A DNA stretch of 64,000 nucleotides from Gammaproteobacteria bacterium (GCA_022825505.1 JAJDWR010000012.1:1-64000), one strand, 5' to 3'. Numbered from the stretch's first letter, positions 16,618 through 25,689 are shown. Translations and numbers: made by a program. Notes: generated from the sequence alone by a model not told the origin.

Positions 16618-17583
16618 ATGACGGATTCGCGCCTGTTCACCCGGCTGGGGACTCTCAGGCAGCTCGAGATCTTTGCCAGGGTGGCCGAGCACCGCAGCAT
16701 GGCGCGCGCGGCCGAGACGCTGTATCTCAGTCACTCCGCGGTTTCGGTGCAGGTCCGCAAGCTCACGGAGGCCGTCGGATTGCCGCTGCACGAGGTCATC
16801 GGCAAGCAGCTCTACCTGACCGATGCGGGCCGCGAAGTGCTCGCCACGGCCAACCGCCTCTTCGCCGAGATCGGACGCCTGGACGAGACCATCAACGGGT
16901 TGAAGGGGCTCAAGGCCGGCAGGCTGCGGATCGCGGTGGTGACCACGGCCAAGTACTTCCTGCCGCGGATCCTGGGGGCGTTCTGCCGCGAATACCCCGC
17001 GATCGAGGTGGAATTCCACGTGGGCAACCGCGCGCAGATCATCGCGCGGCTCGACAGCAACCGGGACGACCTGTACATCTTCAACGACCTGCCGCGCGAG
17101 CTCGACATCGCGTCCCATCGTTTCCTGGCCAATCCGCTGGCGGTCATCGCGTCGCGGCGTCATCGGCTGGCGGGGCGCAAGGGACTCCAGTGGCGCGACC
17201 TCGAGCACGAGACATTTCTAATGCGCGAGCCGGGCTCCGGGACGTTCAACGCGGTGCGCCGCCACCTGGACCGGCGCGGCGACTCGCTGGGCAAGACCAT
17301 GACCATCGAAAGCAACGAAGCCATCAAGTACGCGGTGGTGGAGAACATGGGCATTACCATCCTGTCGGCCTACGTCCTGGCCGACGCGGTGGGGACGGAC
17401 CTGGTGCAGCTACGGGTCGCAGGCTTCCCGGTGATGTCCGACTGGCACGTGGTCTATCCGAAGTCCAGATCCATGTCCCTGATCGCGGAGCGGTTCCTGG
17501 AATTCGTCCTCAAGCGCGGCCCCGACGTGCTGCCCATGGAAAACCTGGAGCGCCAGGTCGAACGTGCGCTGGCGCGCGTCTGA
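16618..17583 (+). CDS. LysR-family transcriptional regulator
   Basis: 321-residue LysR regulator. The winged HTH is at residues about 12-70 (LRQLEIFARVAEHRSMARAAETL, then SHSAVSVQVRKL), followed by a periplasmic-binding-like effector domain starting near LRIAVVTTAKYFLP, similar in tone to CbbR/CysB-type members. It is divergent from the cupin-amidohydrolase-amidase operon, which it probably controls in response to a pathway intermediate. The gene ends 37 bp from the convergent aldehyde dehydrogenase gene. Confidence 0.9.
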   Translation: MTDSRLFTRLGTLRQLEIFARVAEHRSMARAAETLYLSHSAVSVQVRKLTEAVGLPLHEVIGKQLYLTDAGREVLATANRLFAEIGRLDETINGLKGLKAGRLRIAVVTTAKYFLPRILGAFCREYPAIEVEFHVGNRAQIIARLDSNRDDLYIFNDLPRELDIASHRFLANPLAVIASRRHRLAGRKGLQWRDLEHETFLMREPGSGTFNAVRRHLDRRGDSLGKTMTIESNEAIKYAVVENMGITILSAYVLADAVGTDLVQLRVAGFPVMSDWHVVYPKSRSMSLIAERFLEFVLKRGPDVLPMENLERQVERALARV

Positions 17584-17620
17584 CCGCCGCGCCCAATGCG
17601 CGCCGATCCGTGGGCGCCGC

Positions 17621-19051
17621 TCACCCCGCCTGATTCTCGCGCAGCACGTCAATGGAAGCCGCAGACGCCGTCTGGAAGAGCAGCGCGCGCTTGCGCAGGA
17701 ACCGGCGCATACCGCTGTCGCCCATGCGCGAACCGCCCATGCCGGACAGCTTGAACGAGTTTTTCTCCACGTCGTTGACCATGGCGGTCAGTCCGGCGTC
17801 GTTGATGCTCACGGCGCCGACTTCAAGCTGCACGGCCAGCGCCTCCGCCTCGTTCGCCGAGCCCGCGAACACCGCGCCCGAGAGGCCGTAGTCGGAGTCG
17901 TTCGCCCGTTCGATGGCCTCCCGGCTGGATTTGGTCGGCATCACTGCGATGACGGGCCCGAACGTTTCTTCGCGCATGACGAGCATGTCTCGGCTGACGC
18001 CGGTCACGACCGTCGGGCGGCACCATTTCCCGCCGCCGTGTTCTTCGATTTCGCCGCCGCAGTGAACACGGGCGCCCCTGGCCCGCGCATCGTCCAGTTG
18101 CCGCTGGATACGCTGCGCCTGGTACGGAAGAATCAGCGGTCCGAGGTGTCCCCGGTCGATCCGGCGGCGGTTTAGGCGGATTCCGTTGGCCGTCTGCACG
18201 ATGCGATCGAGAAAGCCGTCGAACACTTCATGCGCCACGTAGGCCCGTTCCAGCGACTGGCAGGCCTGGCCGGTGGCGCCGAAGGCGCTGCGCGCGATGG
18301 CGCGAACGGCGTTGTCGAGATCGGCCGTCGCCGTGACGATGGCCGGGTCCTTGCCGCCCAGTTCCAGGAACGCGGGGATGAAGTTCCGGGCCGCCTGTAC
18401 CGCCACCTCGCGCCCGGTGACCACGCTGCCGGTGAAGCAAATCGCATCCACCGCATCGACCAGATCCGCGCCGGTGCGCCCGTCACCAACGATGACATCG
18501 AAGACCGGATAGAGGCCCTTCGCGGCGCGGATGCTCTGGCGCAGCGGCCGAACGAAGCGCGGCGTGACTTCGCTGGGCTTGAGCAGCACGGCGGAGCCCG
18601 CGAGCAGGGCGGGAATGGCGTCCAGGACCGCCAGCGTGAGCGGAAAGTTCCACGGGCTGATGACGCCGACCAGTGGATAGGGCACGTTCACCTGACACCA
18701 GGTGACCGACGGCTCCATTCGAGAGCGGCCCGTTCCTCCTCCGGCAAGGATGTGCGGCGCGCGCTCGATCCAGTGATCGATCAGCTCGATGGTCTTCTGC
18801 ATCTCCAGTTGACAAAGGAGCCGTCGGCCCGTGTCCGCCGACAGCGCACCGACGATGGTTTCACGGCGGAGATTCAGCTCCTCGCGCCATTGCACCAGGG
18901 ACTGGATGCGCGCACCCAGTCCGACATTTCGCCAGTCCGGTTGCGCGCCGCGCAGCCGCGCGGCAATGTCCTGAACCGTGGCCGTGGCGGCGGCCTCGAG
19001 GTGTCCGGAAATCCGGCCGGACCGGGGGTCGGTTATGGGGAGGGATCGCAT
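17621..19051 (-). CDS. Aldehyde dehydrogenase (NAD(P)+)
   Basis: 476-residue aldehyde dehydrogenase superfamily member. The oxyanion Asn135 (SPWNFPL), general base Glu230 (LELGGKDP) and catalytic Cys264 (GATGQACQ) are all in place, so it should be active. A short internal E-ETFGPV motif closes the active site. Its 5' end overlaps the 3' end of the HMG-CoA-lyase-like gene by 19 bp, so it is downstream in that operon and may oxidise an aldehyde arising in the same route. The substrate is not inferable. Confidence 0.9.
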   Translation of the reverse strand: MRSLPITDPRSGRISGHLEAAATATVQDIAARLRGAQPDWRNVGLGARIQSLVQWREELNLRRETIVGALSADTGRRLLCQLEMQKTIELIDHWIERAPHILAGGGTGRSRMEPSVTWCQVNVPYPLVGVISPWNFPLTLAVLDAIPALLAGSAVLLKPSEVTPRFVRPLRQSIRAAKGLYPVFDVIVGDGRTGADLVDAVDAICFTGSVVTGREVAVQAARNFIPAFLELGGKDPAIVTATADLDNAVRAIARSAFGATGQACQSLERAYVAHEVFDGFLDRIVQTANGIRLNRRRIDRGHLGPLILPYQAQRIQRQLDDARARGARVHCGGEIEEHGGGKWCRPTVVTGVSRDMLVMREETFGPVIAVMPTKSSREAIERANDSDYGLSGAVFAGSANEAEALAVQLEVGAVSINDAGLTAMVNDVEKNSFKLSGMGGSRMGDSGMRRFLRKRALLFQTASAASIDVLRENQAG

Positions 19052-19974
19052 GCGGGCCGAAAGCCCAGCGGCAGCCCCGCCGCCGGGACGAATCCGTACA
19101 GTTCGACATCCGGCAGGGCCGCCTGGACCCGTTCGCGGACCTCGATCAGCGCTTCCAGGTCGATGCCCGTACTCAGGCCCATGGACTCCAGCAGGAACAC
19201 CAGGTCCTCGGTGACGATGTTGCCGCTGGCGCCGGGCGCCCAGGGGCAGCCGCCGATGCCGCCAAGCGAACTGTCAAGCGTGGTGATGCCCAGTTCCACG
19301 GCCGCGAGCGCATTGGCCAGGCCCTGTCCCCGGGTGTTGTGAAGGTGCACGCCGTCGAGCCGGTCCGCGCCGCAAGCCTCGCGAACGCCGCGGACGAGCC
19401 GCCCGAGCTGTGCCGGGTTGCCGTAGCCTGTGGTGTCCGAGAGGCAGACTTCGTCCGCGCCCAGTTCAACCACCTGTTCCGCGTACGCGATAACGCGCCG
19501 TTCCGGCACTTCGCCTTCCAGCGTGCAGCCGAAGGCGGTGGAGAGGCTGACCTCGAACTTCGGGCGCCGCTCGCCGGGCAGGGTGTCCAGATAACCGACG
19601 CATCGCCCGATCTCCTCGATGACCTGCGCGTGGGTCTTGCGGAGATTCCGGATGGAATGGGTCTCGCTCATGGAGAAGGGCAGGGTGATCTTGTGCACAC
19701 CGCTGGCGACGGCGTCCCGCAGCCCGTGCAGGTTCGGCACCAGGGCCGCCACGCACAACCCGGGCAGTCCCGTTGCATAGCGCACCACCTCGGCCGTGTC
19801 GGCCAGTTGCGGAATCAGCTTCGCGGGCACGAACGATCCCACTTCCATCTCGCGGGTTCCGGCGGCATGCTGCGCCGCGATCCAGGCCTTCTTGCGCTCG
19901 GTGGGCAGCACCGGATCGATGCTCTGCAGGCCGTCCCGCAGACCGACTTCACTGATCAGGATATCTGTCGCCAC
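19033..19974 (-). CDS. HMG-CoA lyase-family acyl-CoA aldolase (copy 1)
   Basis: 313-residue TIM-barrel lyase of the DRE-TIM superfamily. It opens with ISEVGLRDGLQS (metal-binding Asp and catalytic Arg), then EVGSFV, and near the end GGIGGCPWAPGASGN, which holds the catalytic Cys loop. The family cleaves 3-hydroxy-3-methylglutaryl-CoA or related tertiary hydroxyacyl-CoAs; (R)-citramalyl-CoA lyase of the 3-hydroxypropionate bicycle is a known member. A class III CoA-transferase is divergent from it, suggesting activation followed by cleavage. An AT-rich inverted repeat lies about 40 bp upstream. Confidence 0.87.
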   Translation of the reverse strand: MATDILISEVGLRDGLQSIDPVLPTERKKAWIAAQHAAGTREMEVGSFVPAKLIPQLADTAEVVRYATGLPGLCVAALVPNLHGLRDAVASGVHKITLPFSMSETHSIRNLRKTHAQVIEEIGRCVGYLDTLPGERRPKFEVSLSTAFGCTLEGEVPERRVIAYAEQVVELGADEVCLSDTTGYGNPAQLGRLVRGVREACGADRLDGVHLHNTRGQGLANALAAVELGITTLDSSLGGIGGCPWAPGASGNIVTEDLVFLLESMGLSTGIDLEALIEVRERVQAALPDVELYGFVPAAGLPLGFRPACDPSP

Positions 19975-20011
19975 GTCGCTCGACCTGCCTGGAACACGCC
20001 ACTTTGCGCTA

Positions 20012-20031
20012 TTGTTATATCAACATAACAA
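20012..20031. promoter_or_regulatory. Inverted repeat between lyase and CoA-transferase genes
   Basis: TTGTTAT and ATAACAA form perfect 7-bp arms around ATCAAC, within the 108-bp divergent promoter of the HMG-CoA-lyase-like and CoA-transferase genes. Read toward the lyase gene it contains TGTTGATATAAC, resembling the TGATAT elements at other promoters in this window. Confidence 0.55.
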
Positions 20032-20082
20032 ATATACCATACGGCGAATTGCCGAATGGAAAAACGGTAGCGGATCGGCGGC

Positions 20083-21294
20083 ATGCAATCGCAGCACAGG
20101 GAACTTCCGCTCGCGCACATCAGGGTGATCGAGTTCAGCCACATGGTCATGGGGCCGGCCGCCGGCATGATCCTGGCCGATCTGGGCGCGGAGGTCATCA
20201 AGGTCGAACCGCCCGGCGGCGACAAGACCCGGCGCCTGAAGGGATCCGGCGCGGGTTACTTTCCCATGTACAACCGCAACAAGAAGAGCATCTGTATCGA
20301 CCTGAAAGACCCCCGGGGGCGCGAGCTGGCCGGAACACTCCTGGCGGACGCCGACGTGCTGATCGAGAACTTCCGGCCGGGCGCCATGGACCGGATGGGA
20401 TTCGGTTGGTCCGATCTGCACGCGGCGAATCCGCGCCTGATCTACTGTTCGCTGAAGGGATTCCTGTCCGGCCCGTACGAGCACCGTACGGCTCTGGACG
20501 AGGTCACCCAGATGCTGGGCGGGCTCGCCTACATGACCGGTCTGCCGGATCGGCCCATGCGGGTGGGTGCGTCGGTGGTCGACGTCACCGGGGGGTTGTT
20601 CGGTGTCGTCGGCATTCTGGCCGCGCTTGAGCGTCGGAAGCACACGGGCACAGGCGAACACATCACCGGCTCCCTGTTCGAAACGACCGCCTTTCTGGTC
20701 GGCCAGCACATGGCGCAGGAGGCGGTGACGGGCGAGGCGCCCCAGCCCATGTCGGTGCGCCGTTCGGCCTGGGCCATCTACGACGTGTTCGAGTCCGGGG
20801 ACGGCGAGAAGATTTTCGTCGGCGTGGTCAGCGACACCCAGTGGCGGCGCTTCTGCGGAGAGTTCGATCTGCGGGACATGCAGGCCGATGCTTCGCTCGA
20901 GAAGAACAATCAGCGCGTCCGCCGGCGCGACGGCATCCTTCCGGTGGTCTCGGCGCTGTTTCGTTCCCTGGGCAGCGAGGATTTGCTCATGCGTCTGGAT
21001 CGCGCGGGTGTGCCGTTCGCACAGGTCAACACGCCATCGGACCTGTTTGACGATCCGCACCTGGGCGCGAATGGCGGGCTTGTCGACGTCACGTTGAAGG
21101 ACGGTCCCCGCGCGGGCACCCGTACCGCGACACCCGCGCTGCCAATCGACTGGGCGGACGGGCGGTTCGGGCTGCGCCACGACATTCCGGCTGCGGGCGA
21201 GCACGGCCGGGATGTGCTTGCGGCCGCGGGCTACCCGCCGGAACGGATCGACGAACTGGAGCGGGCAGGGCTGGTGCAGTTCCCGCCTGCGTGA
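20083..21294 (+). CDS. CaiB/BaiF class III CoA-transferase (copy 1)
   Basis: 403-residue family III CoA-transferase. The N-terminal IRVIEFSHMVMGPAAG and VIKVEPPGGD are typical, as is NRNKKSICIDLKD. The catalytic aspartate is Asp167 (VGASVVDVTGG). Such enzymes transfer CoA from succinyl-CoA or a similar donor to a carboxylate; the succinyl-CoA:citramalate transferase belongs here. Its gene is divergent from the HMG-CoA-lyase-like gene and convergent, 8 bp apart, with the LeuD-like gene. Confidence 0.9.
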   Translation: MQSQHRELPLAHIRVIEFSHMVMGPAAGMILADLGAEVIKVEPPGGDKTRRLKGSGAGYFPMYNRNKKSICIDLKDPRGRELAGTLLADADVLIENFRPGAMDRMGFGWSDLHAANPRLIYCSLKGFLSGPYEHRTALDEVTQMLGGLAYMTGLPDRPMRVGASVVDVTGGLFGVVGILAALERRKHTGTGEHITGSLFETTAFLVGQHMAQEAVTGEAPQPMSVRRSAWAIYDVFESGDGEKIFVGVVSDTQWRRFCGEFDLRDMQADASLEKNNQRVRRRDGILPVVSALFRSLGSEDLLMRLDRAGVPFAQVNTPSDLFDDPHLGANGGLVDVTLKDGPRAGTRTATPALPIDWADGRFGLRHDIPAAGEHGRDVLAAAGYPPERIDELERAGLVQFPPA

Positions 21295-21301
21295 CCGGCA
21301 G

Positions 21302-21934
21302 TTACGGCAGTCGGTAGACCCAGGGCCGTACGACGCGGTCCGCGGCTTCGAATTCATCGATGGCCGATGCCTGCTGCAGCGTGACTGCGATGCCATCGAG
21401 GCCCTGGAGCAGCAGCTTGCGGTTGGCCGGTTCGATCTCGAAGGCCAGTAATTCACCGGCTTTCCAGGCGATGAGGCGGTTTTCCAGATTGATTTCCAGT
21501 TGATTGCGCCGGGGATCTGCCCGTACCCAGTCGTCGAGGCGGCCGATGGCCGCTTCGTCCACGACAACCGCAAGAATTCCGTTCAGCGTGCAGTTGTTAC
21601 GGAAGATGCTGCCGAAGGACGGTGCCAGCACTGCTCGTATCCCGAATTCCCCGAGCGCCCACACTGCGTGTTCCCGTGACGACCCACAGCCGAAGTTGGC
21701 GCCCGCGAGCAGGATGCTGGCGTCGCGGTAGGCGCCACGGTTGAGGATGAAGTCCGGGTCCGGATCCCGGCTGCCGGGCGTACGGTAGCGCCAGCCGGCG
21801 AACAGTCCGTCGCCGAGTCCCTGCTTGGAGACGAGCTGGATTTCTCGCGACGGAATGATGGTGTCGGTGTCGATATTGCGCCTCAGCAAGGGCGCGGCGA
21901 TGCCCCGGTGGACCGTGAAGGGTTGCGGCTTCAC
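21302..21934 (-). CDS. LeuD-type (de)hydratase small subunit
   Basis: 210-residue swivel-domain subunit of the 3-isopropylmalate dehydratase family. RRNIDTDTIIPSREIQL and ANFGCGSSREHAVWAL are diagnostic, the latter carrying substrate-binding residues. The GTG start at 21934 overlaps the LeuC-like stop by 4 bp (GTGA); the longer open frame upstream runs through LeuC-coding DNA. No other leucine biosynthesis gene is near, and the neighbours are catabolic CoA genes, so a role on citraconate, alkylmaleate or another 2-hydroxy diacid is more likely than leucine synthesis. Confidence 0.88.
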   Translation of the reverse strand: MKPQPFTVHRGIAAPLLRRNIDTDTIIPSREIQLVSKQGLGDGLFAGWRYRTPGSRDPDPDFILNRGAYRDASILLAGANFGCGSSREHAVWALGEFGIRAVLAPSFGSIFRNNCTLNGILAVVVDEAAIGRLDDWVRADPRRNQLEINLENRLIAWKAGELLAFEIEPANRKLLLQGLDGIAVTLQQASAIDEFEAADRVVRPWVYRLP

Positions 21935-23331
21935 GCGATTGGCTCCGCCGCGCGGATGTAGCCGCGGCACGCCGAGGCGGCCACGGTCAGCGGGCTCCCG
22001 AGGTGGGTGCGGGCGCCGGGTCCCTGCCTGCCCTGGAAATTGCGATTCGTGGAGGAAATCACCCGCTGGCCGCCGAACGACTCCCCCCCGGCATGAAAGC
22101 ACAGCGAGCAGCCGGCCTCGCGCCATTCGAAGCCGGCCCGGCGAAACACCTCGTGGAGTCCTTCGGCTTCGGCGGCTCGCTTGACGCTGGAGGATCCCGG
22201 CACGCACAGCGCCCGGACCCAGGGGGCGATCCGGCGGCCCTTGAGGTAACCTGCCGCCGCACGCAGGTCGCTCAGGCGGCTGTTGGTGCAGGATCCGATG
22301 AAGGCCGCATCGATTCGGATGGCGTCCGTCGGCGTTCCGGGCGCCAGGTCCATGTACTTCAGTGCCCTGGCCGCGGCCCTGGCCTGATGCGGATCGGCAA
22401 AGGAGTCCGGATCGGGCACGCGGCTGCCGATCGGCACCGCCTGCTCCGGGTTGGTGCCCCAGGTGACGGTGGGCGCGATGGCCGCGCAGTCGACCCGAAG
22501 TTCCCGGTCGAACCGTGCGTCACAGTCGCTGTGTAGTCCGGACCAGTGCCTGGTGGCTTGTTCCCAAAGCCCGCCCGTGGGCGCGTACTCGCGTCCGCGA
22601 ACGTAACGAACGGTCCGCTCGTCAGGCGCGACCAGCCCGGTGAACGCACCCATTTCAACCGCCATGTTGCATAGTGTGGCGCGGCCCTCCACCGGCATCG
22701 CCTCGATCGCGGGGCCTGCGAATTCCACCGCATGTCCGGTCGCCGCCCGGCTTCCGAAGCGGCTGATGAGATGAACGATCAGGTCCTTCGGCGCGACGCC
22801 CGCCGGGACACAGCCATCGAAGGACACGCGCATTGACCCGGGACGGGAAACGCGGAGGGTGCCGGTCGCCAGCGCGTGCTCGGCCTCCGTGGAACCGATT
22901 CCCCAGGCGAGCGCACCGAGCGCGCCCAGCGTACAGGTGTGGCTGTCCGGGCAGACCACGCTCATGCCCGGCAGTACGATGCCCAGTTCCGCCGCGATCA
23001 CGTGGCCGATCCCCTGCCGCGGATCGTTGACGTCGAAAAGGCGAATGCCCGCCCGCCTCGCGCTGTCCCGGGTGGCTGCGATGAAGCGTGCACCGTGGGG
23101 TACCGAAGTGGCGTCGCCCCGGCCAGGCCGCGTATCCACGATATGGTCCATGGTGCAGAACACCCGTTCCGGTGAGCGAACCGTCCGGCCGGACTGTTCG
23201 AGGCTGAGCAGCGCAACGCTGCCGGTGCGCTCGTGCAGGAAGATGCGGTCCAGATGCACGAGGCATTCTCCCTGGCCCGGATCGGCCACCCGGTGAATGC
23301 GCCATAACTTGTCGAACAGCGTTTCGGGCAT
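21931..23331 (-). CDS. LeuC-type (de)hydratase large subunit, [4Fe-4S]
   Basis: 466-residue aconitase-superfamily large subunit. Cluster ligands are in GSCTNSR and GCSLC, and the substrate loop VVCPDSHTCTLGALGALAWG is present. The segment after the second cysteine pair, CFHAGGESFGGQRV, departs from the LMNPD-type sequence of biosynthetic LeuC, which hints at a different substrate. It partners the overlapping LeuD-like subunit. The family also contains 2,3-dimethylmalate dehydratase, homoaconitase and citraconate hydratase activities. Confidence 0.88.
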   Translation of the reverse strand: MPETLFDKLWRIHRVADPGQGECLVHLDRIFLHERTGSVALLSLEQSGRTVRSPERVFCTMDHIVDTRPGRGDATSVPHGARFIAATRDSARRAGIRLFDVNDPRQGIGHVIAAELGIVLPGMSVVCPDSHTCTLGALGALAWGIGSTEAEHALATGTLRVSRPGSMRVSFDGCVPAGVAPKDLIVHLISRFGSRAATGHAVEFAGPAIEAMPVEGRATLCNMAVEMGAFTGLVAPDERTVRYVRGREYAPTGGLWEQATRHWSGLHSDCDARFDRELRVDCAAIAPTVTWGTNPEQAVPIGSRVPDPDSFADPHQARAAARALKYMDLAPGTPTDAIRIDAAFIGSCTNSRLSDLRAAAGYLKGRRIAPWVRALCVPGSSSVKRAAEAEGLHEVFRRAGFEWREAGCSLCFHAGGESFGGQRVISSTNRNFQGRQGPGARTHLGSPLTVAASACRGYIRAAEPIA

Positions 23332-23365
23332 GGCCTGCTATAATCGCGTTTCCGGTAAAACATAT

Positions 23366-23379
23366 ATTGATCTATCAAT
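23366..23379. promoter_or_regulatory. Inverted repeat in leuC-like/cpeT-like divergent promoter
   Basis: ATTGAT-CT-ATCAAT, perfect 6-bp arms, within the 55-bp gap between two divergent start codons. Both promoters must overlap it, so it is a good operator candidate; it resembles the TGATATATCA element near the GntR gene. Confidence 0.55.
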
Positions 23380-23386
23380 AGTACAA

Positions 23387-24424
23387 ATGTCCACTGAACT
23401 TGAAATCGTTTCGCGCGCGGTTGCGCGCTGCTGGCAAGTCCCCGGAGGGCTGGCCTTGTTACTTGTCCTGTCGATTGGCGGTGCGTTCGGTCAGGAATCG
23501 TCGCCGCGGTCCGCCACCGACCTGGAACATTTCCTGGGCTGGTTCGCCGGCGAGTACGACAACAACGAGCAGGTCTGGCAGCAGGCCGTCGATGGGGTGG
23601 CGCCCGAAGACCGCCACGAACGCATCCACCACATCTTTCTGCCCGTTTCCGCGCCCGCCATCGGGGAACACACGTTCTTCGTCAAGCAGTACATGGACGG
23701 CGATGTCGAGAACGTGTACCGCCAGCGCCTCTACAGTTTCGGCGTGAACGGGCAGCGCGGCGCCATCGAGCTTGCGATCCACAGCTTCAACGACGAGCAG
23801 GCGTACCGCCATGCCGACCGCGATCCGGACGTCCTCAAGGGGATCGAGCCCGGCGAATTGCGCAACCTGCCCGGCTGCAACGTGTTCTGGCGCTTCGCGA
23901 GCCACCGCTACGTGGGGGAGATGGACGAGGGGGCGTGCTTCTATTACTCCTCCAACCTGGGGCAGAACATCTACATCACCGATACGTTGACGCTCACCGC
24001 GGACGAGATCCGGATCGGCGACCAGGCCTTCGACGAGGACGGCAACCGGTTGTTCGGCCGCGACGAGCCCCACGTCAACCGCAAGGTGCAATACTTCAAT
24101 GGCTGGGCGGCCATCCGGCGCGGCTCCTTCCAGCCAGACGCCGCGCAACCGGAAGAGATGCTGCTGGTGCCCGGACTTCGCCTGCACAACGAGGGACACG
24201 TCGTTCCGCTGGTCACCGAGTCCGGCGACGAAACCGGCTACGCGCTGGAACTGGCGCGGCTGACCTACCAGAATACCCGCGTTGCCGTGCTCAAGCTGGG
24301 CGTCCTGAAGGCGGCGACGGGAGAAACCGTGGCCTATTCCTGGGCCGATCCCGGGGCCGTGCGGATCGGTATCAACCTGGGATGGATGCAGGCCGGGCTG
24401 ACGCAGGCAGGCGTGGCGCAGTAG
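23387..24424 (+). CDS. CpeT/CpcT-family protein, exported
   Basis: 345-residue protein with an N-terminal hydrophobic segment (GLALLLVLSIGGAFG) that looks like a signal peptide. The CpeT/CpcT-like domain starts at LEHFLGWFAGEYDNNEQVW and continues through GACFYYSSNLGQNIY and the FNGW/IRRG-like strands, roughly residues 48-240. In cyanobacteria this family attaches bilins to phycobiliproteins; no phycobiliprotein is present here, so a lipocalin-like binding role for a tetrapyrrole or another hydrophobic ligand is a guess. The ATG at 23387 was preferred because the longer frame would overlap the leuC-like gene. Confidence 0.72.
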   Translation: MSTELEIVSRAVARCWQVPGGLALLLVLSIGGAFGQESSPRSATDLEHFLGWFAGEYDNNEQVWQQAVDGVAPEDRHERIHHIFLPVSAPAIGEHTFFVKQYMDGDVENVYRQRLYSFGVNGQRGAIELAIHSFNDEQAYRHADRDPDVLKGIEPGELRNLPGCNVFWRFASHRYVGEMDEGACFYYSSNLGQNIYITDTLTLTADEIRIGDQAFDEDGNRLFGRDEPHVNRKVQYFNGWAAIRRGSFQPDAAQPEEMLLVPGLRLHNEGHVVPLVTESGDETGYALELARLTYQNTRVAVLKLGVLKAATGETVAYSWADPGAVRIGINLGWMQAGLTQAGVAQ

Positions 24425-24439
24425 CGCAGGACTCACGCC

Positions 24440-25432
24440 ATGCAGTCCAACCGGGAGATCGTCCTTGAATCCACGCCGCAGGGGGTTCCGGCTCCCGGAA
24501 ATTTCACCCTGCGAACCGCGCCCATGCCGGAGCCGCGTACCGGCGAAGTGCTTTGCCGAACCCGCTTCCTGTCCCTGGATCCCTACATGCGCATCCAGAT
24601 CGCGGGCCGGCACCTGTCCGGCACCGTGACGCCGGGTGACGTCATGAAGGGGGAAACCGTGAGTGAGGTCGTGCATTCGAATGTGGCGGCCTTCTCCCCG
24701 GGCCGGCTGGTACGCTGCATGGGGGGATGGCAGGCGTACTCGGTGCACCGCACAGAGGATCTGTATGGCGTTGCCGACAATATCGATCCACCCTCCTATG
24801 CGCTGTCGGTTCTGGGGATGACGGGTCTGACCGCCTATGCCGGCATGATCTGGCAGGCCAGGGTCCGCGGCGGCGAGTGCGTGGTCATTCCGGCCGTGAC
24901 AGGCGGCGTCGGTTCCATAGCCGCGCAACTTTGCGCGGCTCGCGGCGCCCGTGTGATCGGGATCGCAGGCTCCGGCGAGAAGTGCGGTTACGCAGTCGAG
25001 TCACTGGGCGCGGCGGATTGCATCGACCGGCGCAGCGAAGATGTCGAAGCGCGTCTCGGAGAGCTGTGCCCGGAAGGCATCGATGTCTACTTCGACCTGG
25101 TGGGCGGGCCGACACTGGATGCGGCCTGCCGGCACCTGGCGCATTACGGGCGTGTCGTGCTATGCGGCCTCATGGCCGAATACAACCATACCGACCGGTC
25201 CCCGGGTCCCGATCCCGGCCTGCTGATCGGCAGGCGTGCCATCGTCAGCGGGCTCGTGGTCTACGACTATGAATCCCGGCGGGACGAATTCATCCGGAAA
25301 TGCCTGCCCTTGCTGGCGCAGGGCAAGCTCAAACAGCGCGAGGACATAACCGTGGGCCTGGAGAACGCGCCTGCCGCCTTCCACCGCCTCATGAGCGGGC
25401 AGAACTTCGGCAAGGCGATCGTCAGGGTCTGA
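24440..25432 (+). CDS. NADP-dependent oxidoreductase, MDR superfamily (CurA/leukotriene reductase-like)
   Basis: 330-residue medium-chain reductase without the catalytic zinc ligands, of the double-bond reductase type. It has FLSLDPYMRIQ at the N-terminus, the cofactor loop VIPAVTGGVGSIAAQL, and YFDLVGGPTLDAA. Such enzymes reduce alpha,beta-unsaturated carbonyls with NADPH. It follows the CpeT-like gene by 15 bp on the same strand, so the two are probably cotranscribed. Confidence 0.88.
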   Translation: MQSNREIVLESTPQGVPAPGNFTLRTAPMPEPRTGEVLCRTRFLSLDPYMRIQIAGRHLSGTVTPGDVMKGETVSEVVHSNVAAFSPGRLVRCMGGWQAYSVHRTEDLYGVADNIDPPSYALSVLGMTGLTAYAGMIWQARVRGGECVVIPAVTGGVGSIAAQLCAARGARVIGIAGSGEKCGYAVESLGAADCIDRRSEDVEARLGELCPEGIDVYFDLVGGPTLDAACRHLAHYGRVVLCGLMAEYNHTDRSPGPDPGLLIGRRAIVSGLVVYDYESRRDEFIRKCLPLLAQGKLKQREDITVGLENAPAAFHRLMSGQNFGKAIVRV

Positions 25433-25495
25433 CGGGAGGGCGGCCGCGCAAGATACCATCGGCGAGACCGCCAGCGCAGCAACCGCGTCCTGAAA

Positions 25496-25689
25496 TCAGA
25501 ATGCCTTGTCCAGGCCCGCTTGTGCGGGAGCGGCGTTCGCAGTGTGTCTTGATTTGATATCGCCGTCGACGAAAAAATCTTGCCGGAAATCGGACTGAAC
25601 CAGATCTCATGGTCCCCGCGTCCCTGGCGGACCAGCCGGCAACCGGCTTCCCTCAATTTCTTTTTCAACGATCTCGTGTAGCTGGCCAT
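25496..25689 (-). pseudogene. hicA: hicA toxin gene, frameshifted
   Basis: The first 38 residues (LREAGCRLVRQGRGDHEIW and on to PISGKI) are clearly a HicA/YcfA mRNA interferase, including the catalytic His region. At a run of six T on the coding strand (25577-25572) the reading frame is lost; the next frame continues as FVDGDIKSRHTANA and QAGLDKAF, the normal HicA C-terminus, ending at TGA 25498-25496. One base seems to be missing, so the toxin is probably inactive, unless this is a sequencing indel. The start codon overlaps the hicB stop (TAATG). Confidence 0.72.

Noticed and set aside
21302..23331. LeuCD read as leucine biosynthesis genes
   Set aside because: No leuA or leuB nearby, catabolic neighbours on both sides and an unusual LeuC loop; kept as LeuCD-type with open substrate.
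23387..24424. CpeT-like protein taken as a phycobiliprotein lyase
   Set aside because: No phycobiliprotein or bilin synthesis gene in the window, and the protein appears exported.
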